From the NCBI GenBank assembly GCA_036960175.1, contig JBALWH010000016.1, positions 29,993-93,992 of the forward strand: 64,000 nucleotides of DNA, read 5' to 3'. How positions within the stretch are numbered: the stretch's first letter is position 1; every line of letters begins with the position of its first letter. A program made the translations under genes and the position numbers. Positions 17,931 through 27,502 of the stretch are shown here, piece by piece. Source of the stretch: Motiliproteus sp036960175. GTDB lineage: Bacteria > Pseudomonadota > Gammaproteobacteria > Pseudomonadales > Balneatricaceae. The notes under the pieces are model-generated. The model was not told the origin of the DNA, searched no databases, and saw nothing but the letters and a program-made list of their open reading frames with translations.

Positions 17931-18257
17931 TTTACGGTCCCTCCGAGGGATTTTTATGGTGGTTCTTTCTATGCTTCAATTTGTTATAGGCATTAGCTGC
18001 TGGTACCTTGCTGACTAAAGAATCAGCGGCAAATATTTGCCTATAGCGGCAAGCCTATTTGGAGCCTGAGATTGATTAACTCAGGGCTTGATTCATCATC
18101 GTTGAGACAAAAAAGACCCTTGGCGGATATCTTCAAAGAAGAAAAGCCAATAACTATCTCCACTCACAAAAAATGCATGAGTACCTCAGTGCCGCTGCAA
18201 CAACTGCATGTGTATAGGCGTAAACTGTAGTTTCGATCACTCCTGAAGAGCTTTTAT
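17931..18257. other. Non-coding interval
   Basis: These 327 bases between the EF-hand protein gene (start side) and a small hypothetical gene (stop side) show no convincing frame, RNA gene or terminator. They presumably contain the promoter of the EF-hand gene near 17940-18040. Confidence 0.5.
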
Positions 18258-18452
18258 TCAGTCCATAGCTGGCCCTAAGGTGAATTTCCCTGTCCGGTAA
18301 TAAGTTGCCGCTTTTTCAACAACTTCTGGATGCTTCTGATACAGAGCAATAAACGCGCCCAAATTAACTCTGTTGCCAGCAGGAGTGATGAGGAAGGGGT
18401 TTGTATGTCGCTGATTCATCAAGTATTCGCGCACTAAGTCGATAGATTTCAT
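18258..18452 (-). CDS. Small hypothetical protein, 64 residues
   Basis: A short frame starting MKSIDLVREYLMNQRHTNPFL, with a GAGGG site just upstream of its ATG. It is a soluble, mildly basic protein with a central LGAFIALYQKHPEVVEKAATYYRTG stretch that predicts two helices. It has the composition of a real protein and no competing frame covers it. I recognise no family. It is divergent from the CBS gene at 18583 with a 130-bp shared upstream region. Confidence 0.55.
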   Translation of the reverse strand: MKSIDLVREYLMNQRHTNPFLITPAGNRVNLGAFIALYQKHPEVVEKAATYYRTGKFTLGPAMD

Positions 18453-18582
18453 AACCCTCTAATGAATGTGTAGTGTTAAGCAGGCCTAACGACATGGGTT
18501 TGTATTTTATTGTTCTAAAATAGATAGGTGGCAGGACTAATCTTAGCCACCACTGGTGTGTTAGCTGATAGGGAGAACGTTA

Positions 18583-18993
18583 ATGGCAATAGTCGCCGAC
18601 ATCATGTCCAGCAAGGTTGCCTATATTCCGGATAGCTACTGTCTGAGGAAGGCGCGTGCGGCAATGAAGAACCTTAGTGTTCGTCATCTGCCGGTGGTTG
18701 ATGATAATGGCTCTCTGGTAGGGATTTTGACCCAGCGGGGGGTTCTGGCAGAAGTTATTAAATTGGTCGATCTGGTGGGCGTATCAAATCTGCAACATGA
18801 GGAGCAGAACATTAGCGTTAAAGCGGTGATGAACACGGATTTTCAGATTATCCAACCCAGTACCGACCTTAAATTAGCGGGAAAATACTTTTTGGAAAAC
18901 AAGCATAGCTGTTTGCCGGTGGTAGAACAGGGTTGCCTAGTGGGTATTGTGACTTCCCAGGATTTCGTCAAGCTTTGCGTGCAGCTGCTTTGA
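18583..18993 (+). CDS. Tandem CBS-domain protein
   Basis: A 136-residue protein made of two CBS domains, about residues 5-60 (VADIMSSKVAYIPDSYCL ... HLPVVDDNGSLVGILTQRG) and 75-136 (VKAVMNTDFQIIQPSTDL ... CLPVVEQGCLVGIVTSQD). Two CBS units form a Bateman module that typically binds adenosine nucleotides and regulates a partner protein. No catalytic domain is attached and the partner is not evident from context. The start follows GGGAGA. Confidence 0.88.
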   Translation: MAIVADIMSSKVAYIPDSYCLRKARAAMKNLSVRHLPVVDDNGSLVGILTQRGVLAEVIKLVDLVGVSNLQHEEQNISVKAVMNTDFQIIQPSTDLKLAGKYFLENKHSCLPVVEQGCLVGIVTSQDFVKLCVQLL

Positions 18994-19222
18994 TATTTAA
19001 GTTAAGGAAGTAGGGGGTTCGCCAGATAAGATCTGTTGCCGCCTCACTGATCCTGTAAATATGGGCGAATAGTTGTTTCTGGATCTATGCTAAAGATTGT
19101 TCGGATCTTTAGTTAATAACCGCTTTAAAAGTAATGGAATAAAAATCGGGTCGCGGGATATACTCCAGATTGATGCGACCTTCAGGTCCCATCGCTAAAC
19201 AGCTTCGAAAGCGGAGATAACA

Positions 19223-20149
19223 ATGATAAAAAAAGTCCTTCTTGCTTCAGTGCTTTTCACTTCTACCTTAAGTCTCAGCGGTATCTTGCCTGCGTCTGAG
19301 ACCGATCCTATTGCCGCTGGTCGGCAACTGTTTAATTCTTATTGTTTCCTATGCCACGGTGCTGATGGCTCCGGCAATGGACGCTTAGCTAACAAATTGG
19401 GCATAACCGATGTTGTGGCAGATCTGACACTGAGTAAATATGCTGACGTATCAACTGCGGATCTGGCTAATCGTATTGCCGGATACAATCGCGAAACAGC
19501 GTCGATGATGCCGAAGTGGAAAGATGCCTTGGATGACGAACAAATTCTGCAGATCGCCACTTATGCCAAAACCTTGAGTGAGCGTAAATCCTACCAAGAC
19601 GGCAAGAATGTTTTTTATCGCGCCTGCGCGGTCTGTCATGGTGCTGATGGTAAAGGCGGCGGTGCTATTGCCAAGCAATTGGGGCTTCAGGATCGTCTGC
19701 CCAATCTTACCGATGAGAAATATGTACAAATGAGCCGCGCCTATCTGGTCAAAGCGATGATCGCTTACAGTGACAAAGATGCGCAAGTTCCTCGTTGGGG
19801 AGCTGAGCTCGATAACGAAACCTTGCAGGATGTGGCTGCTTATATTCAACTGAATCCCACCGGACTGCGATCGGTAGGCAATGCCAAGGCTGGCCAATTG
19901 GTATTTTCCCGCAGTTGTGTTGCCTGTCACGGTAAGGAAGGCAAGGGGGATGGTGTCATAGCGGGCATGTTGGGTGTGAAGATGGTGGACTATACCTCCA
20001 AGAACAGTTCTTCTATTACCGATACGCAGTTAGTGCATACTATTTCTATGGGTCGCGGTGAGTTTATGCCAGCCTGGTATGGTGAGCTTTCGGAACACGA
20101 CATTCGAGATGTGGCAGCTTACGTCAGAGGTCTCTATAAGAAGAACTAG
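19223..20149 (+). CDS. Three-haem cytochrome c, triplicated class I domain
   Basis: A 308-residue secreted protein. After the signal peptide (to about residue 25) come three c-type cytochrome domains spaced about 95 residues apart, with haem-binding motifs CFLCH at Cys41, CAVCH at Cys135 and CVACH at Cys232. Each is followed by GADGSG, GADGKGGG or GKEGKGDG and later by a methionine candidate (SMMPKW, EFMPAW). The second domain has AQVPRW where the others have Met-Pro, so its sixth haem ligand may differ. It is probably a periplasmic electron carrier feeding a terminal oxidase or reductase; the partner is unknown. A 10-bp stem hairpin follows the stop. Confidence 0.88.
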   Translation: MIKKVLLASVLFTSTLSLSGILPASETDPIAAGRQLFNSYCFLCHGADGSGNGRLANKLGITDVVADLTLSKYADVSTADLANRIAGYNRETASMMPKWKDALDDEQILQIATYAKTLSERKSYQDGKNVFYRACAVCHGADGKGGGAIAKQLGLQDRLPNLTDEKYVQMSRAYLVKAMIAYSDKDAQVPRWGAELDNETLQDVAAYIQLNPTGLRSVGNAKAGQLVFSRSCVACHGKEGKGDGVIAGMLGVKMVDYTSKNSSSITDTQLVHTISMGRGEFMPAWYGELSEHDIRDVAAYVRGLYKKN

Positions 20150-20179
20150 GCTTATCCGTTTATAGCCTAGCTAAGATTG

Positions 20180-20206
20180 GGCAGCAGGTGTTGGATACCT
20201 GCTGCC
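20180..20206 (+). terminator. Strong hairpin after the three-haem cytochrome gene
   Basis: A perfect 10-bp stem GGCAGCAGGT/ACCTGCTGCC with a seven-base loop starts 31 bases after the stop. No T run follows, so it may stabilise the 3' end or terminate with rho. Confidence 0.55.
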
Positions 20207-20309
20207 GCCTATCTCATGGGAAATTCATTAAAAATAAACTCTATCGGCTCAGGTGCTACAGCGATAAAATCGTCGCTAATTAGGTCGTAGTCAGAATGGA
20301 TATAGAGCA

Positions 20310-20720
20310 ATGAATACATACAAAGTCGTGGGCGGTGCACTTGCCATTGGAGTCTTGGTTTTTGCTTTTGTCGGGCTGAATGCGCCGCAATTGACTGGCA
20401 CTAAGTCAGCAGCGGTGAAGACTGATGTTGTTAACATCGCGTCCATTTTAGGAACATGGAAAACTCGCACCGTCGCTGATGACGATTTGAATGGAGCCTA
20501 TAGCGGAAAAATCCTATTCGGAAAATCTTTCTACGAAATTCAAAATGATCTGGTTCAGACCCCTATTCGAATAGATGGCGTCATTTACACGGTAGAAGGG
20601 AATAAGATTGATCTTATCGTGGCTGGTAACAGATCCAGCACCGTGACAATTCTGAATAAGGCTGCGGCTACCATAAATCTGTCGGCGAAGGATAACTTAG
20701 TTCTTTATCTGTATCGCTGA
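20310..20720 (+). CDS. Hypothetical membrane-anchored or secreted protein
   Basis: A 136-residue protein with an N-terminal hydrophobic segment (VVGGALAIGVLVFAFVGLN) serving as signal anchor or signal peptide. A beta-rich domain follows, beginning SILGTWKT and ending NLVLYLYR, which recalls small lipocalin-like or immunity-type beta domains. No cysteines or metal motifs are seen. I do not recognise the family. It is a single gene between a cytochrome gene and topB. Confidence 0.65.
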   Translation: MNTYKVVGGALAIGVLVFAFVGLNAPQLTGTKSAAVKTDVVNIASILGTWKTRTVADDDLNGAYSGKILFGKSFYEIQNDLVQTPIRIDGVIYTVEGNKIDLIVAGNRSSTVTILNKAAATINLSAKDNLVLYLYR

Positions 20721-20900
20721 GCTAACGCTGGCTGCAATCCCAAAGCCTGTCGGCCTTATTCATCTAAGCTCCCTTATCCGTCAGTAGCGGTCTTATTGTC
20801 TGTTGCTGATTTTGGCTTTCATTGGTCTGGTGGCACGGCTCCCGATTCGTTAGAATGCTGTTTAAATATACAGTACGTTGTTTCGGGTAATAAGGCTTCC

Positions 20901-22880
20901 ATGATTCTATACATCGCCGAGAAACCTAGTCAGGGGCGCGCCATAGCGGCGGCTCTGCCTAAACCTCATAAGTCTGGTGACGGCTTTATTCAGGTCGGAA
21001 GCGGTGACTACGTGAGTTGGTGTATCGGCCATCTGTTGGAGCAGGCAGAGCCCGATGCTTACGACCCTGTTTTTAAGCAATGGCAGCTGGAACACTTGCC
21101 GATTCTGCCGTCGCAGTGGCAGTTGCAGCCCAAACCTAAAACCCGCAAACAACTCGCTGTGCTGCGTAAACTGGTTAAACAGGCTGACCAGTTGGTACAT
21201 GCCGGTGACCCTGATAGGGAAGGACAGTTGCTGGTCGACGAGGTGATTGGTTATCTCAAGGTACCTGTCGAAAAGCGGCGCACTGCGCAACGTTTGTTGG
21301 TCAGCGACCTTAACCCCAGCGCCATCAGGCGTGCCTTAGAAAAGCTCCGCAGTAACCGTGAATTCGTCCCCTTATCGGTGTCGGCGCTGGCACGTTCTCG
21401 GGCTGACTGGCTTTATGGGATCAACCTGACCCGGGCTTATACACTGCAGGGGCGCAAAGTGGGCTATCAGGGTGTGCTGTCGGTTGGGCGGGTGCAGACT
21501 CCGTTACTGGGGTTGGTGGTGCGTCGCGACCAGGCGATCGAAGCGTTTATTTCCAAACCTTTTTATGAGGTCTGGGCTGAGATTGAAACCCCGTCGGCAG
21601 AACGATTCAAGGCGAAATGGCAGCCCAGCGAGGCGTGCCACCGTTTTTTGGATGAGGACGGCCGGATGTTGTCTCGTGCATTGGCTGACAATGTAGTGCA
21701 GCGAATTGGCGGCAAGCCTGCCGAGGTGACAGGGGTCGATAAGAAGCTCAAACGTCAGGCACCGCCGCTGCCCTATAACTTGTCGGCACTGCAGATCGAT
21801 GCCGCTAAACGTTACGGGCTTAGCGCCCAGCAGGTATTGGATAGCTGCCAAACGCTGTACGAGCGGCATAAGCTAATTACTTACCCTCGGTCGGATTGCC
21901 GTTATCTGCCGGTTGAACACTATGCTGAGGCAGCCGCTGTCGTCAAAGTTATTGCTGATAACTCGGCAGAGTTGAAAGCTGCAGCCGATGGCTCGGATCT
22001 GTCGCTGCAGAGCAAGGCCTGGAACGATGCCAAAGTGGATGCTCACCACGCCATCATCCCGACCCAGAAGCGCACCGACCTGTCTAAGTTAAACAGGCAG
22101 GAACAGCAGCTTTATCAGCTGATAGCACGACAGTACTTGTGTCAGTTTTATGGCCTTTATCAGTACTACGAAACCCATATCGATCTGCAGATCGAAGGCG
22201 GTCATTTCGTTGCCAAGGCGCGCCAACTGCATCATCAGGGCTGGAAGCTGTTGTTTGCGTCTGAACGGCAGGCACAGTCCGAGCGAGACGTATCATCGGA
22301 GCCTAAGGATGCCGTCGACAATTTAGCGCTACTACCAGCGTTGCAACAGGGACAGAGTCTGCAGTGCGTGGGCGGGGAGTTGCGGGAGAAACAGACCCAG
22401 CCGCCGCAGTACTTTAGCGATGCTACACTGCTGGCTGCGATGACCGGTATTGCCCGTTTTGTGGAAGATCCGGAGATCCGGAAAATCCTTAAAGACACCG
22501 ACGGATTAGGAACCGAGGCGACACGGGCCGGCATTATAGAGTTGTTGTTCAAACGTCAGTTTTTGACCCGTCATGGTAAGCAGATCCGCAGTACCGATGC
22601 CGGTAAGGGGCTGATTAACAGCTTGCCGCCACAATCGACCACCCCGGATATGACCGCGCAATGGGAGGCGGCGTTGGAGGCGATTAGCCAGCGCGAGGTC
22701 AGTTACGAGGGGTTTATGCAGCCAATGATAGCTACCCTGCAGGGTTTGATTGAAAGTGCCAAACAGTCATTGCCGACTGGATTAGCAGGGGTGAAGTCAG
22801 GCATGCCCGTTAACCGTCGTCGTTCATCGGGGCGTGGCAATAATCAAAAACGCCGAAGCAAAGCAAAGGCCGTGGGCTGA
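20901..22880 (+). CDS. topB: DNA topoisomerase III
   Basis: A 659-residue type IA topoisomerase. It begins MILYIAEKPSQGRAIA, the Toprim glutamate strand, and has the acidic DPDREGQLLVDE segment. The catalytic tyrosine region reads LITYPRSDCRYLP, as in TopB (Tyr-Pro-Arg). The C-terminal tail is basic (RRRSSGRGNNQKRRSKAKA), probably for DNA contact, without zinc fingers. The enzyme relaxes or decatenates single-stranded DNA. I use ATG 20901, which matches the family start; the frame extends upstream to 20796 with unrelated sequence. Confidence 0.93.
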   Translation: MILYIAEKPSQGRAIAAALPKPHKSGDGFIQVGSGDYVSWCIGHLLEQAEPDAYDPVFKQWQLEHLPILPSQWQLQPKPKTRKQLAVLRKLVKQADQLVHAGDPDREGQLLVDEVIGYLKVPVEKRRTAQRLLVSDLNPSAIRRALEKLRSNREFVPLSVSALARSRADWLYGINLTRAYTLQGRKVGYQGVLSVGRVQTPLLGLVVRRDQAIEAFISKPFYEVWAEIETPSAERFKAKWQPSEACHRFLDEDGRMLSRALADNVVQRIGGKPAEVTGVDKKLKRQAPPLPYNLSALQIDAAKRYGLSAQQVLDSCQTLYERHKLITYPRSDCRYLPVEHYAEAAAVVKVIADNSAELKAAADGSDLSLQSKAWNDAKVDAHHAIIPTQKRTDLSKLNRQEQQLYQLIARQYLCQFYGLYQYYETHIDLQIEGGHFVAKARQLHHQGWKLLFASERQAQSERDVSSEPKDAVDNLALLPALQQGQSLQCVGGELREKQTQPPQYFSDATLLAAMTGIARFVEDPEIRKILKDTDGLGTEATRAGIIELLFKRQFLTRHGKQIRSTDAGKGLINSLPPQSTTPDMTAQWEAALEAISQREVSYEGFMQPMIATLQGLIESAKQSLPTGLAGVKSGMPVNRRRSSGRGNNQKRRSKAKAVG

Positions 22881-23251
22881 AACGCGTTTGATTTGGGTGG
22901 TATAGAACTAACCTGGATCGCTGCTTAGACAGAAAAGAAGAACACGGAGCGAATAAACATCCCCTCTCCGTAGTCGCTAGTGAGTGGCGCGCGAGATAAA
23001 TAGTGTGCTAAATCATCGGTATACTAAAGTTGCATGACCGATGTCCATTAGTATGCAAAAACCGACCGAAACGTACTGTTGATATAAGTCATCTGTGTTG
23101 TTATCTTACCTCGCGTCTTAAATGCTCAACAGCAAAAGCAACCGGTAGCGCTCTTATATTAAGAGATTACCCGCCGACCTAACGCGGGGGATTTCATAAT
23201 AGCCCACGGTTCGATATTTCTAAGCACAGCTTACCCCTCCAAGGAGAGATA
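22881..23251. promoter_or_regulatory. Leader and promoter region of pntAB
   Basis: This 371-base gap has no gene. It presumably holds the pntA promoter. A CCCGC/GCGGG hairpin near 23170-23190 lies 60 bases before the start and could act in the leader. No riboswitch pattern is recognised. Confidence 0.35.
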
Positions 23252-24817
23252 ATGATGCGAATTGGTGTCCCGAAGGAAATTGAAGAGGGGGAAAAGCGTG
23301 TCGCTTTGACCCCGGATGTGGCAGCACAATTACAGAAACTCGGGTTTTCCGTTGCCATCGAAAGCACCGCTGGAGAAGCCGCCAACTTCAGCGATAAGCT
23401 CTATAGCGAGGCTGGTGTTGAGATCATTGAAGACCCCAAGGAGCTTTGGACGTCCTCGGATATCATCGTCAAAGTACGGCCGCCCAAGCAGCATCCTGAA
23501 TTAGGATTTTACGGCGTAGAACTGCTCGGCAAAGGTCAGACACTGATTAGTTTTATGTACCCCGCGCAAAATCCAGAGATGCTGCAAGAGTTCTCTGAGC
23601 ATGGCATAACGGCCATGGCGATGGATAGCGTACCGCGCATCTCCCGGTCCCAGAAGATGGATGCTCTGAGCTCCATGGCGAACATCGCTGGTTACCGTGC
23701 CGTGATAGAGGCGGCCCAGTATTTCGGACGTTTCTTTACCGGACAGATCACCGCGGCGGGAAAAGTACCGCCTGCTAAGGTGCTAGTCATCGGTGCCGGT
23801 GTTGCCGGTTTGGCTGCTATCGGTGCGGCGTCCAGCATGGGCGCCATCGTTCGTGCCTTCGATACTCGCCCGGAAGTGAAAGAACAGGTTGAAAGCCTGA
23901 ACGCTGAATTCCTGATGCTGGAATTCGATGATGAGGATGGCAGCGGTGAAGGCGGTTACGCCAAGACCATGAGCCCTGAGTTTATCAAGGCCGAGATGGA
24001 TCTGTTTGCCTCCCAGGCCGCCGAGGTGGATATCATCATTACCACCGCGTTGATCCCGGGTAAACCTGCCCCTGAGCTGATTACCGAGCGCATGGTTGCC
24101 AATATGAAACCCGGCAGTGTCATCGTCGATTTGGCAGCGGAAGCCGGTGGTAACTGTAAGCTGACCGAAGCAAACAAGGTGGTGGTCAAACATGGCGTGA
24201 CCCTGATCGGTTACACCAACTTACCCAGTCGACTGGCGTCTCAAGCCAGTCAGCTTTACGCCACCAATCTGCGTCATCTGCTCACCGACCTATGCCCTGA
24301 GAAAAATGGTGAGATCGTCGTGAACATGGAGGATGAAGTGATCCGTGGCGCCACTGTCGTGAAAAACGGCAAAATTACCTGGCCACCACCCGCACCTAGA
24401 CTTTCCTTGGCACCGAAAGAGGATATCGGCATTAAGGCCCAAGAGGCCCTGGCTAAGGTTGAAGCGAAACCGGCTCACCCTTTGGCTTTCCTGATCCCTC
24501 TGCTGTTATGCGGTCTTGCATTGTACGGACTGGGTACCGTGGCCCCACCAGCGTTTATCGGCCACCTCTCCGTCTTCGTCTTATCCTGCTTTATTGGCTA
24601 TATGGTGATCTGGGGCGTGTCCCATTCGTTGCACACGCCGTTGATGAGCGTTACCAACGCCATCAGTAGCATTATCGTGATTGGTGCATTAATCCAGGTC
24701 TCCAGCTCGAGTCCGATCGTGGTTGGACTGGCGACGTTAGCCGTCTTTATCACCAGTATTAACATTGTCGGTGGCTTTGCCGTCACCCAGCGTATGCTGC
24801 GGATGTTCAGCAAATAG
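23252..24817 (+). CDS. pntA: Proton-translocating NAD(P) transhydrogenase, alpha subunit
   Basis: A 521-residue subunit matching the proteobacterial PntA layout. Domain I binds NAD(H), with an N-terminal alanine-dehydrogenase-like part (RIGVPKEIEEGEKRVALTP) and the fold LVIGAGVAGLAAIGAASSMGA. A C-terminal block of about four membrane helices (from about residue 410) belongs to domain II. The complex couples hydride transfer between NADH and NADP+ to proton inflow. Two adjacent ATGs are possible; the second (23255) gives the E. coli-like MRIGVP start and a better eight-base distance from AAGGAG. pntB follows after 8 bp. Confidence 0.95.
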   Translation: MMRIGVPKEIEEGEKRVALTPDVAAQLQKLGFSVAIESTAGEAANFSDKLYSEAGVEIIEDPKELWTSSDIIVKVRPPKQHPELGFYGVELLGKGQTLISFMYPAQNPEMLQEFSEHGITAMAMDSVPRISRSQKMDALSSMANIAGYRAVIEAAQYFGRFFTGQITAAGKVPPAKVLVIGAGVAGLAAIGAASSMGAIVRAFDTRPEVKEQVESLNAEFLMLEFDDEDGSGEGGYAKTMSPEFIKAEMDLFASQAAEVDIIITTALIPGKPAPELITERMVANMKPGSVIVDLAAEAGGNCKLTEANKVVVKHGVTLIGYTNLPSRLASQASQLYATNLRHLLTDLCPEKNGEIVVNMEDEVIRGATVVKNGKITWPPPAPRLSLAPKEDIGIKAQEALAKVEAKPAHPLAFLIPLLLCGLALYGLGTVAPPAFIGHLSVFVLSCFIGYMVIWGVSHSLHTPLMSVTNAISSIIVIGALIQVSSSSPIVVGLATLAVFITSINIVGGFAVTQRMLRMFSK

Positions 24818-24825
24818 GAACGAAT

Positions 24826-26235
24826 ATGATGAGTTCAGGTGTAATAACGGTTTCATATATCGGTGCTAGCGCACTGTTTATTATGGCCCTAAGTGGTTTA
24901 AGCCATCAGGAAAGTGCCCGTCGTGGCAACTTCTACGGCATGCTGGGCATGGGTCTGGCGTTGCTGGTGACTATTGTTGGCGTCGTCTCTGATAATCAGG
25001 TGTTCCTGATTGGCGGCATGGTGGTTGGCGGTATTATTGGTTGGATTTTGGCGAAACGGGTGGAGATGACCCATATGCCGGAACTGGTTGCCATTCTCCA
25101 TAGCATGGTGGGGCTGGCGGCAGTCTTCGTTGGTTTTGCCAATGCCCTAGAGCATAGCAGCGCCATTACTGGCATCGAAAAGACCATCCACGATGTTGAG
25201 ACCTATATAGGCATACTCATCGGCGCCGTGACGTTCTCCGGATCCGTAGCCGCTTATCTAAAGCTCAGCGCTAAAATCAGCGGTAAGCCACTGCAGTTGC
25301 CTGGTCGGCACCTGTTTAATCTGGGCCTGCTGATCGCCTCTATATGGTTTGGTGTGCAGTATGTCGAGCAATCTGCCGCCGGTGGTGGTTTAAGCTCTTT
25401 GATCGTTATGACCGCGATTGCCTTGATATTCGGCGTGCATATGGTGGTCGCGATTGGCGGTGCAGATATGCCGGTGGTGGTTTCTATGCTGAACAGCTAT
25501 TCCGGCTGGGCGGCAGCAGCGATGGGCTTCATGCTCGGCAATGACTTGTTGATCGTGGTAGGTGCGTTGGTGGGCAGCAGTGGTGCCATCCTCAGCTACA
25601 TCATGTGTAAGGCGATGAACCGTAAGTTTGTTAGTGTGATCCTTGGGGGTTTTGGTACAGGATCCAAAACCAGCGGTGGTGCAGCTTCCCCTACCGGTGA
25701 TGTGGGCGATGTCAGCCCCATCGAAGCCGAAGAGGCTGCTAATCTGCTATCCAGCGCCAAAGAAGTGATGATTCTTCCCGGCTATGGTATGGCCGTCGCT
25801 CAGGCACAGCATACAGTCTATGAAATCACCAAGAAATTACGTGCCAAGGGCGTCAACGTACGCTTCGGTATTCACCCTGTCGCGGGGCGCATGCCGGGTC
25901 ACATGAACGTGCTGTTGGCCGAAGCGAAGGTGCCTTATGACATCGTTTACGAGATGGATGAGGTCAACGCTGATTTCCCCAAGGTCGATGTCTCGGTGGT
26001 CATTGGTGCTAACGATATCGTTAACCCAGCGGCCCAGGATGTTCCTGATAGCCCTATCGCCGGAATGCCAGTGTTAGAGCCTTGGAAAGGAAATACCACC
26101 ATTGTATTGAAACGGGGTATGAGTGCGGGTTACGCAGGCGTTGATAACCCTCTGTTCTATAAAGACAACACCCGTATGCTGTTTGGCGATGCCAAAGACA
26201 GTGTTGATGCGCTGTTGAGTTTCCTGAATAAGTAA
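24826..26235 (+). CDS. pntB: Proton-translocating NAD(P) transhydrogenase, beta subunit
   Basis: A 469-residue subunit. The N-terminal half contains about eight or nine membrane helices (domain II). The C-terminal domain III binds NADP(H), with PGYGMAVAQAQH and the conserved VRFGIHPVAGRMPGHMNVLLAEA segment plus KRGMSAGYAGVDNPLF near the end. With PntA it forms the energy-linked transhydrogenase in the inner membrane, supplying NADPH. Both genes are one operon closed by a strong terminator. Confidence 0.95.
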   Translation: MMSSGVITVSYIGASALFIMALSGLSHQESARRGNFYGMLGMGLALLVTIVGVVSDNQVFLIGGMVVGGIIGWILAKRVEMTHMPELVAILHSMVGLAAVFVGFANALEHSSAITGIEKTIHDVETYIGILIGAVTFSGSVAAYLKLSAKISGKPLQLPGRHLFNLGLLIASIWFGVQYVEQSAAGGGLSSLIVMTAIALIFGVHMVVAIGGADMPVVVSMLNSYSGWAAAAMGFMLGNDLLIVVGALVGSSGAILSYIMCKAMNRKFVSVILGGFGTGSKTSGGAASPTGDVGDVSPIEAEEAANLLSSAKEVMILPGYGMAVAQAQHTVYEITKKLRAKGVNVRFGIHPVAGRMPGHMNVLLAEAKVPYDIVYEMDEVNADFPKVDVSVVIGANDIVNPAAQDVPDSPIAGMPVLEPWKGNTTIVLKRGMSAGYAGVDNPLFYKDNTRMLFGDAKDSVDALLSFLNK

Positions 26236-26254
26236 TTAGGTTCGGGTACTAAAG

Positions 26255-26287
26255 CGTCTGAAGGGTCTCTCTTCAGGCGTTTTTTTT
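26255..26287 (+). terminator. Intrinsic terminator of pntAB
   Basis: CGTCTGAAG and CTTCAGGCG form a nine-pair stem (one G-T) with a seven-base loop, followed by eight T residues. Confidence 0.9.
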
Positions 26288-27502
26288 CGTCCTGATTTCC
26301 GTTACCCAGTGGCGTGATGGGTGAGTTTTTTGGTGACTTAGCCCAGCAGGTGGTTAGCTACTGAGGCTTGTTGATCTAGTCGCTGATGTAATCTTTGTAA
26401 CCAACTGATCTTCAATCAGGCCGGCGCATTGACAGGCCTTGTGTCTACCCTCCAGTCGAGACATTATCACCCCTTTTTTAGAACCCAGGGCTGGCGTCTG
26501 GTGGGGCTATCGCTGCTCGGCGTGTCTCTGGGTTATCTGGTCTTCCACTGGTCGTTGGGTTTTGCGACGGTGCTGCAGGTCGCCATTACAGTGACGACGA
26601 TTCCGATTTTTGCCAGCCGGCTTTCGAGTCTTGATCTTGTGAAAGACGCTCGAGCCAGAGACAATCTGGCCGAACAGCCCCTGCTCGTCGGCAACCTTAC
26701 GGCTGGGATAATCGGTCCGGTCAATCCGCTCATAGTGCTCGCGGATACCGCACGCGACCTCTGGGCCGAAGCAGCTGATCGGCTTATCAAGGTGAATCGA
26801 GCTCAACTGATCCAGAGATGTCAGGCTCCAGCGGCTGCCTGCGGCCATAAATAACGCGCCGGAATCGGCGAAGATATCATTGCAGGCTGTACCGGCTGCT
26901 GGGCGTTGAGGGTGTCCAGGTGTCGGTAATAGATCTCGCTGTTAATCCGTTCGGAATTTGGTAGCTCGGTATCCTCTGTCAAAGTTGCCACCCTTCGGTT
27001 TGACTGGAGTGGTGTAGTTCACCACAGGGGGTAGGAGTCTGGCAGGCCGGTGTCTGTGGCTAGACTGGTAATCAACATCGTTATGATTCCGCTGTTTCCG
27101 GCGAGACAGCGCCGGTTTTTCTTATTTTTGTGTAGCCGCTACAGCTGTCAGAATTTCGGCGAGGAACGAGGTGCTTTACTGGGTCTTGTTAGAATGTCTT
27201 GTCATGGTTCCATAGATGATCATGACAACTATGCATATAGTAATAAATACTCCGTAAGCGGTGAAGTTGTTGTCTTGACGGGATTCAAGCGAGCTGGTAA
27301 ATAAGTATTGCTGCATACGGCCTGTCGTGCTGTCGGCGGGGTAAGCCTGTTGTCGAAAGAGTGGCAGCCTGACTTGCTTTGTTTCAGCGTTGGCTAGTAT
27401 CGTGCGCCTTGCGCCTTAGTGCCGAGGCGATAACACTTTGATGGCCAATAAGTTATCCAATGATAATGACCGTTCCTGTTAACTCATTCCAAGGATTGTT
27501 GA
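26288..27502. other. 1.2-kb interval without a recognised gene
   Basis: Several frames of 55-140 codons occur on both strands but none has a good start, ribosome-binding site and family match. The longest plus-strand frame (26429-26854) starts at TTG without a ribosome site and has two hydrophobic stretches. The codon-aligned minus-strand frame (26507-26848, open further upstream) reads DIFADSGALFMAAGSRWSL, which looks protein-like. A GTG-started minus frame near 26991 overlaps it in another register. The pattern suggests a decayed or frameshifted minus-strand gene of unknown family rather than plain spacer. The stretch 27050-27500 shows nothing convincing beyond the presumed promoter of the next gene. 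Confidence 0.4.

Noticed and set aside
20828..20845. TGGCACG as a second sigma-54 promoter before topB
   Set aside because: No TTGC follows at the required spacing.
26429..26854. 141-codon plus-strand frame called as a membrane protein
   Set aside because: TTG start without a ribosome site. It is codon-aligned opposite a more protein-like minus frame, so the hydrophobic stretches may be antisense artefacts.
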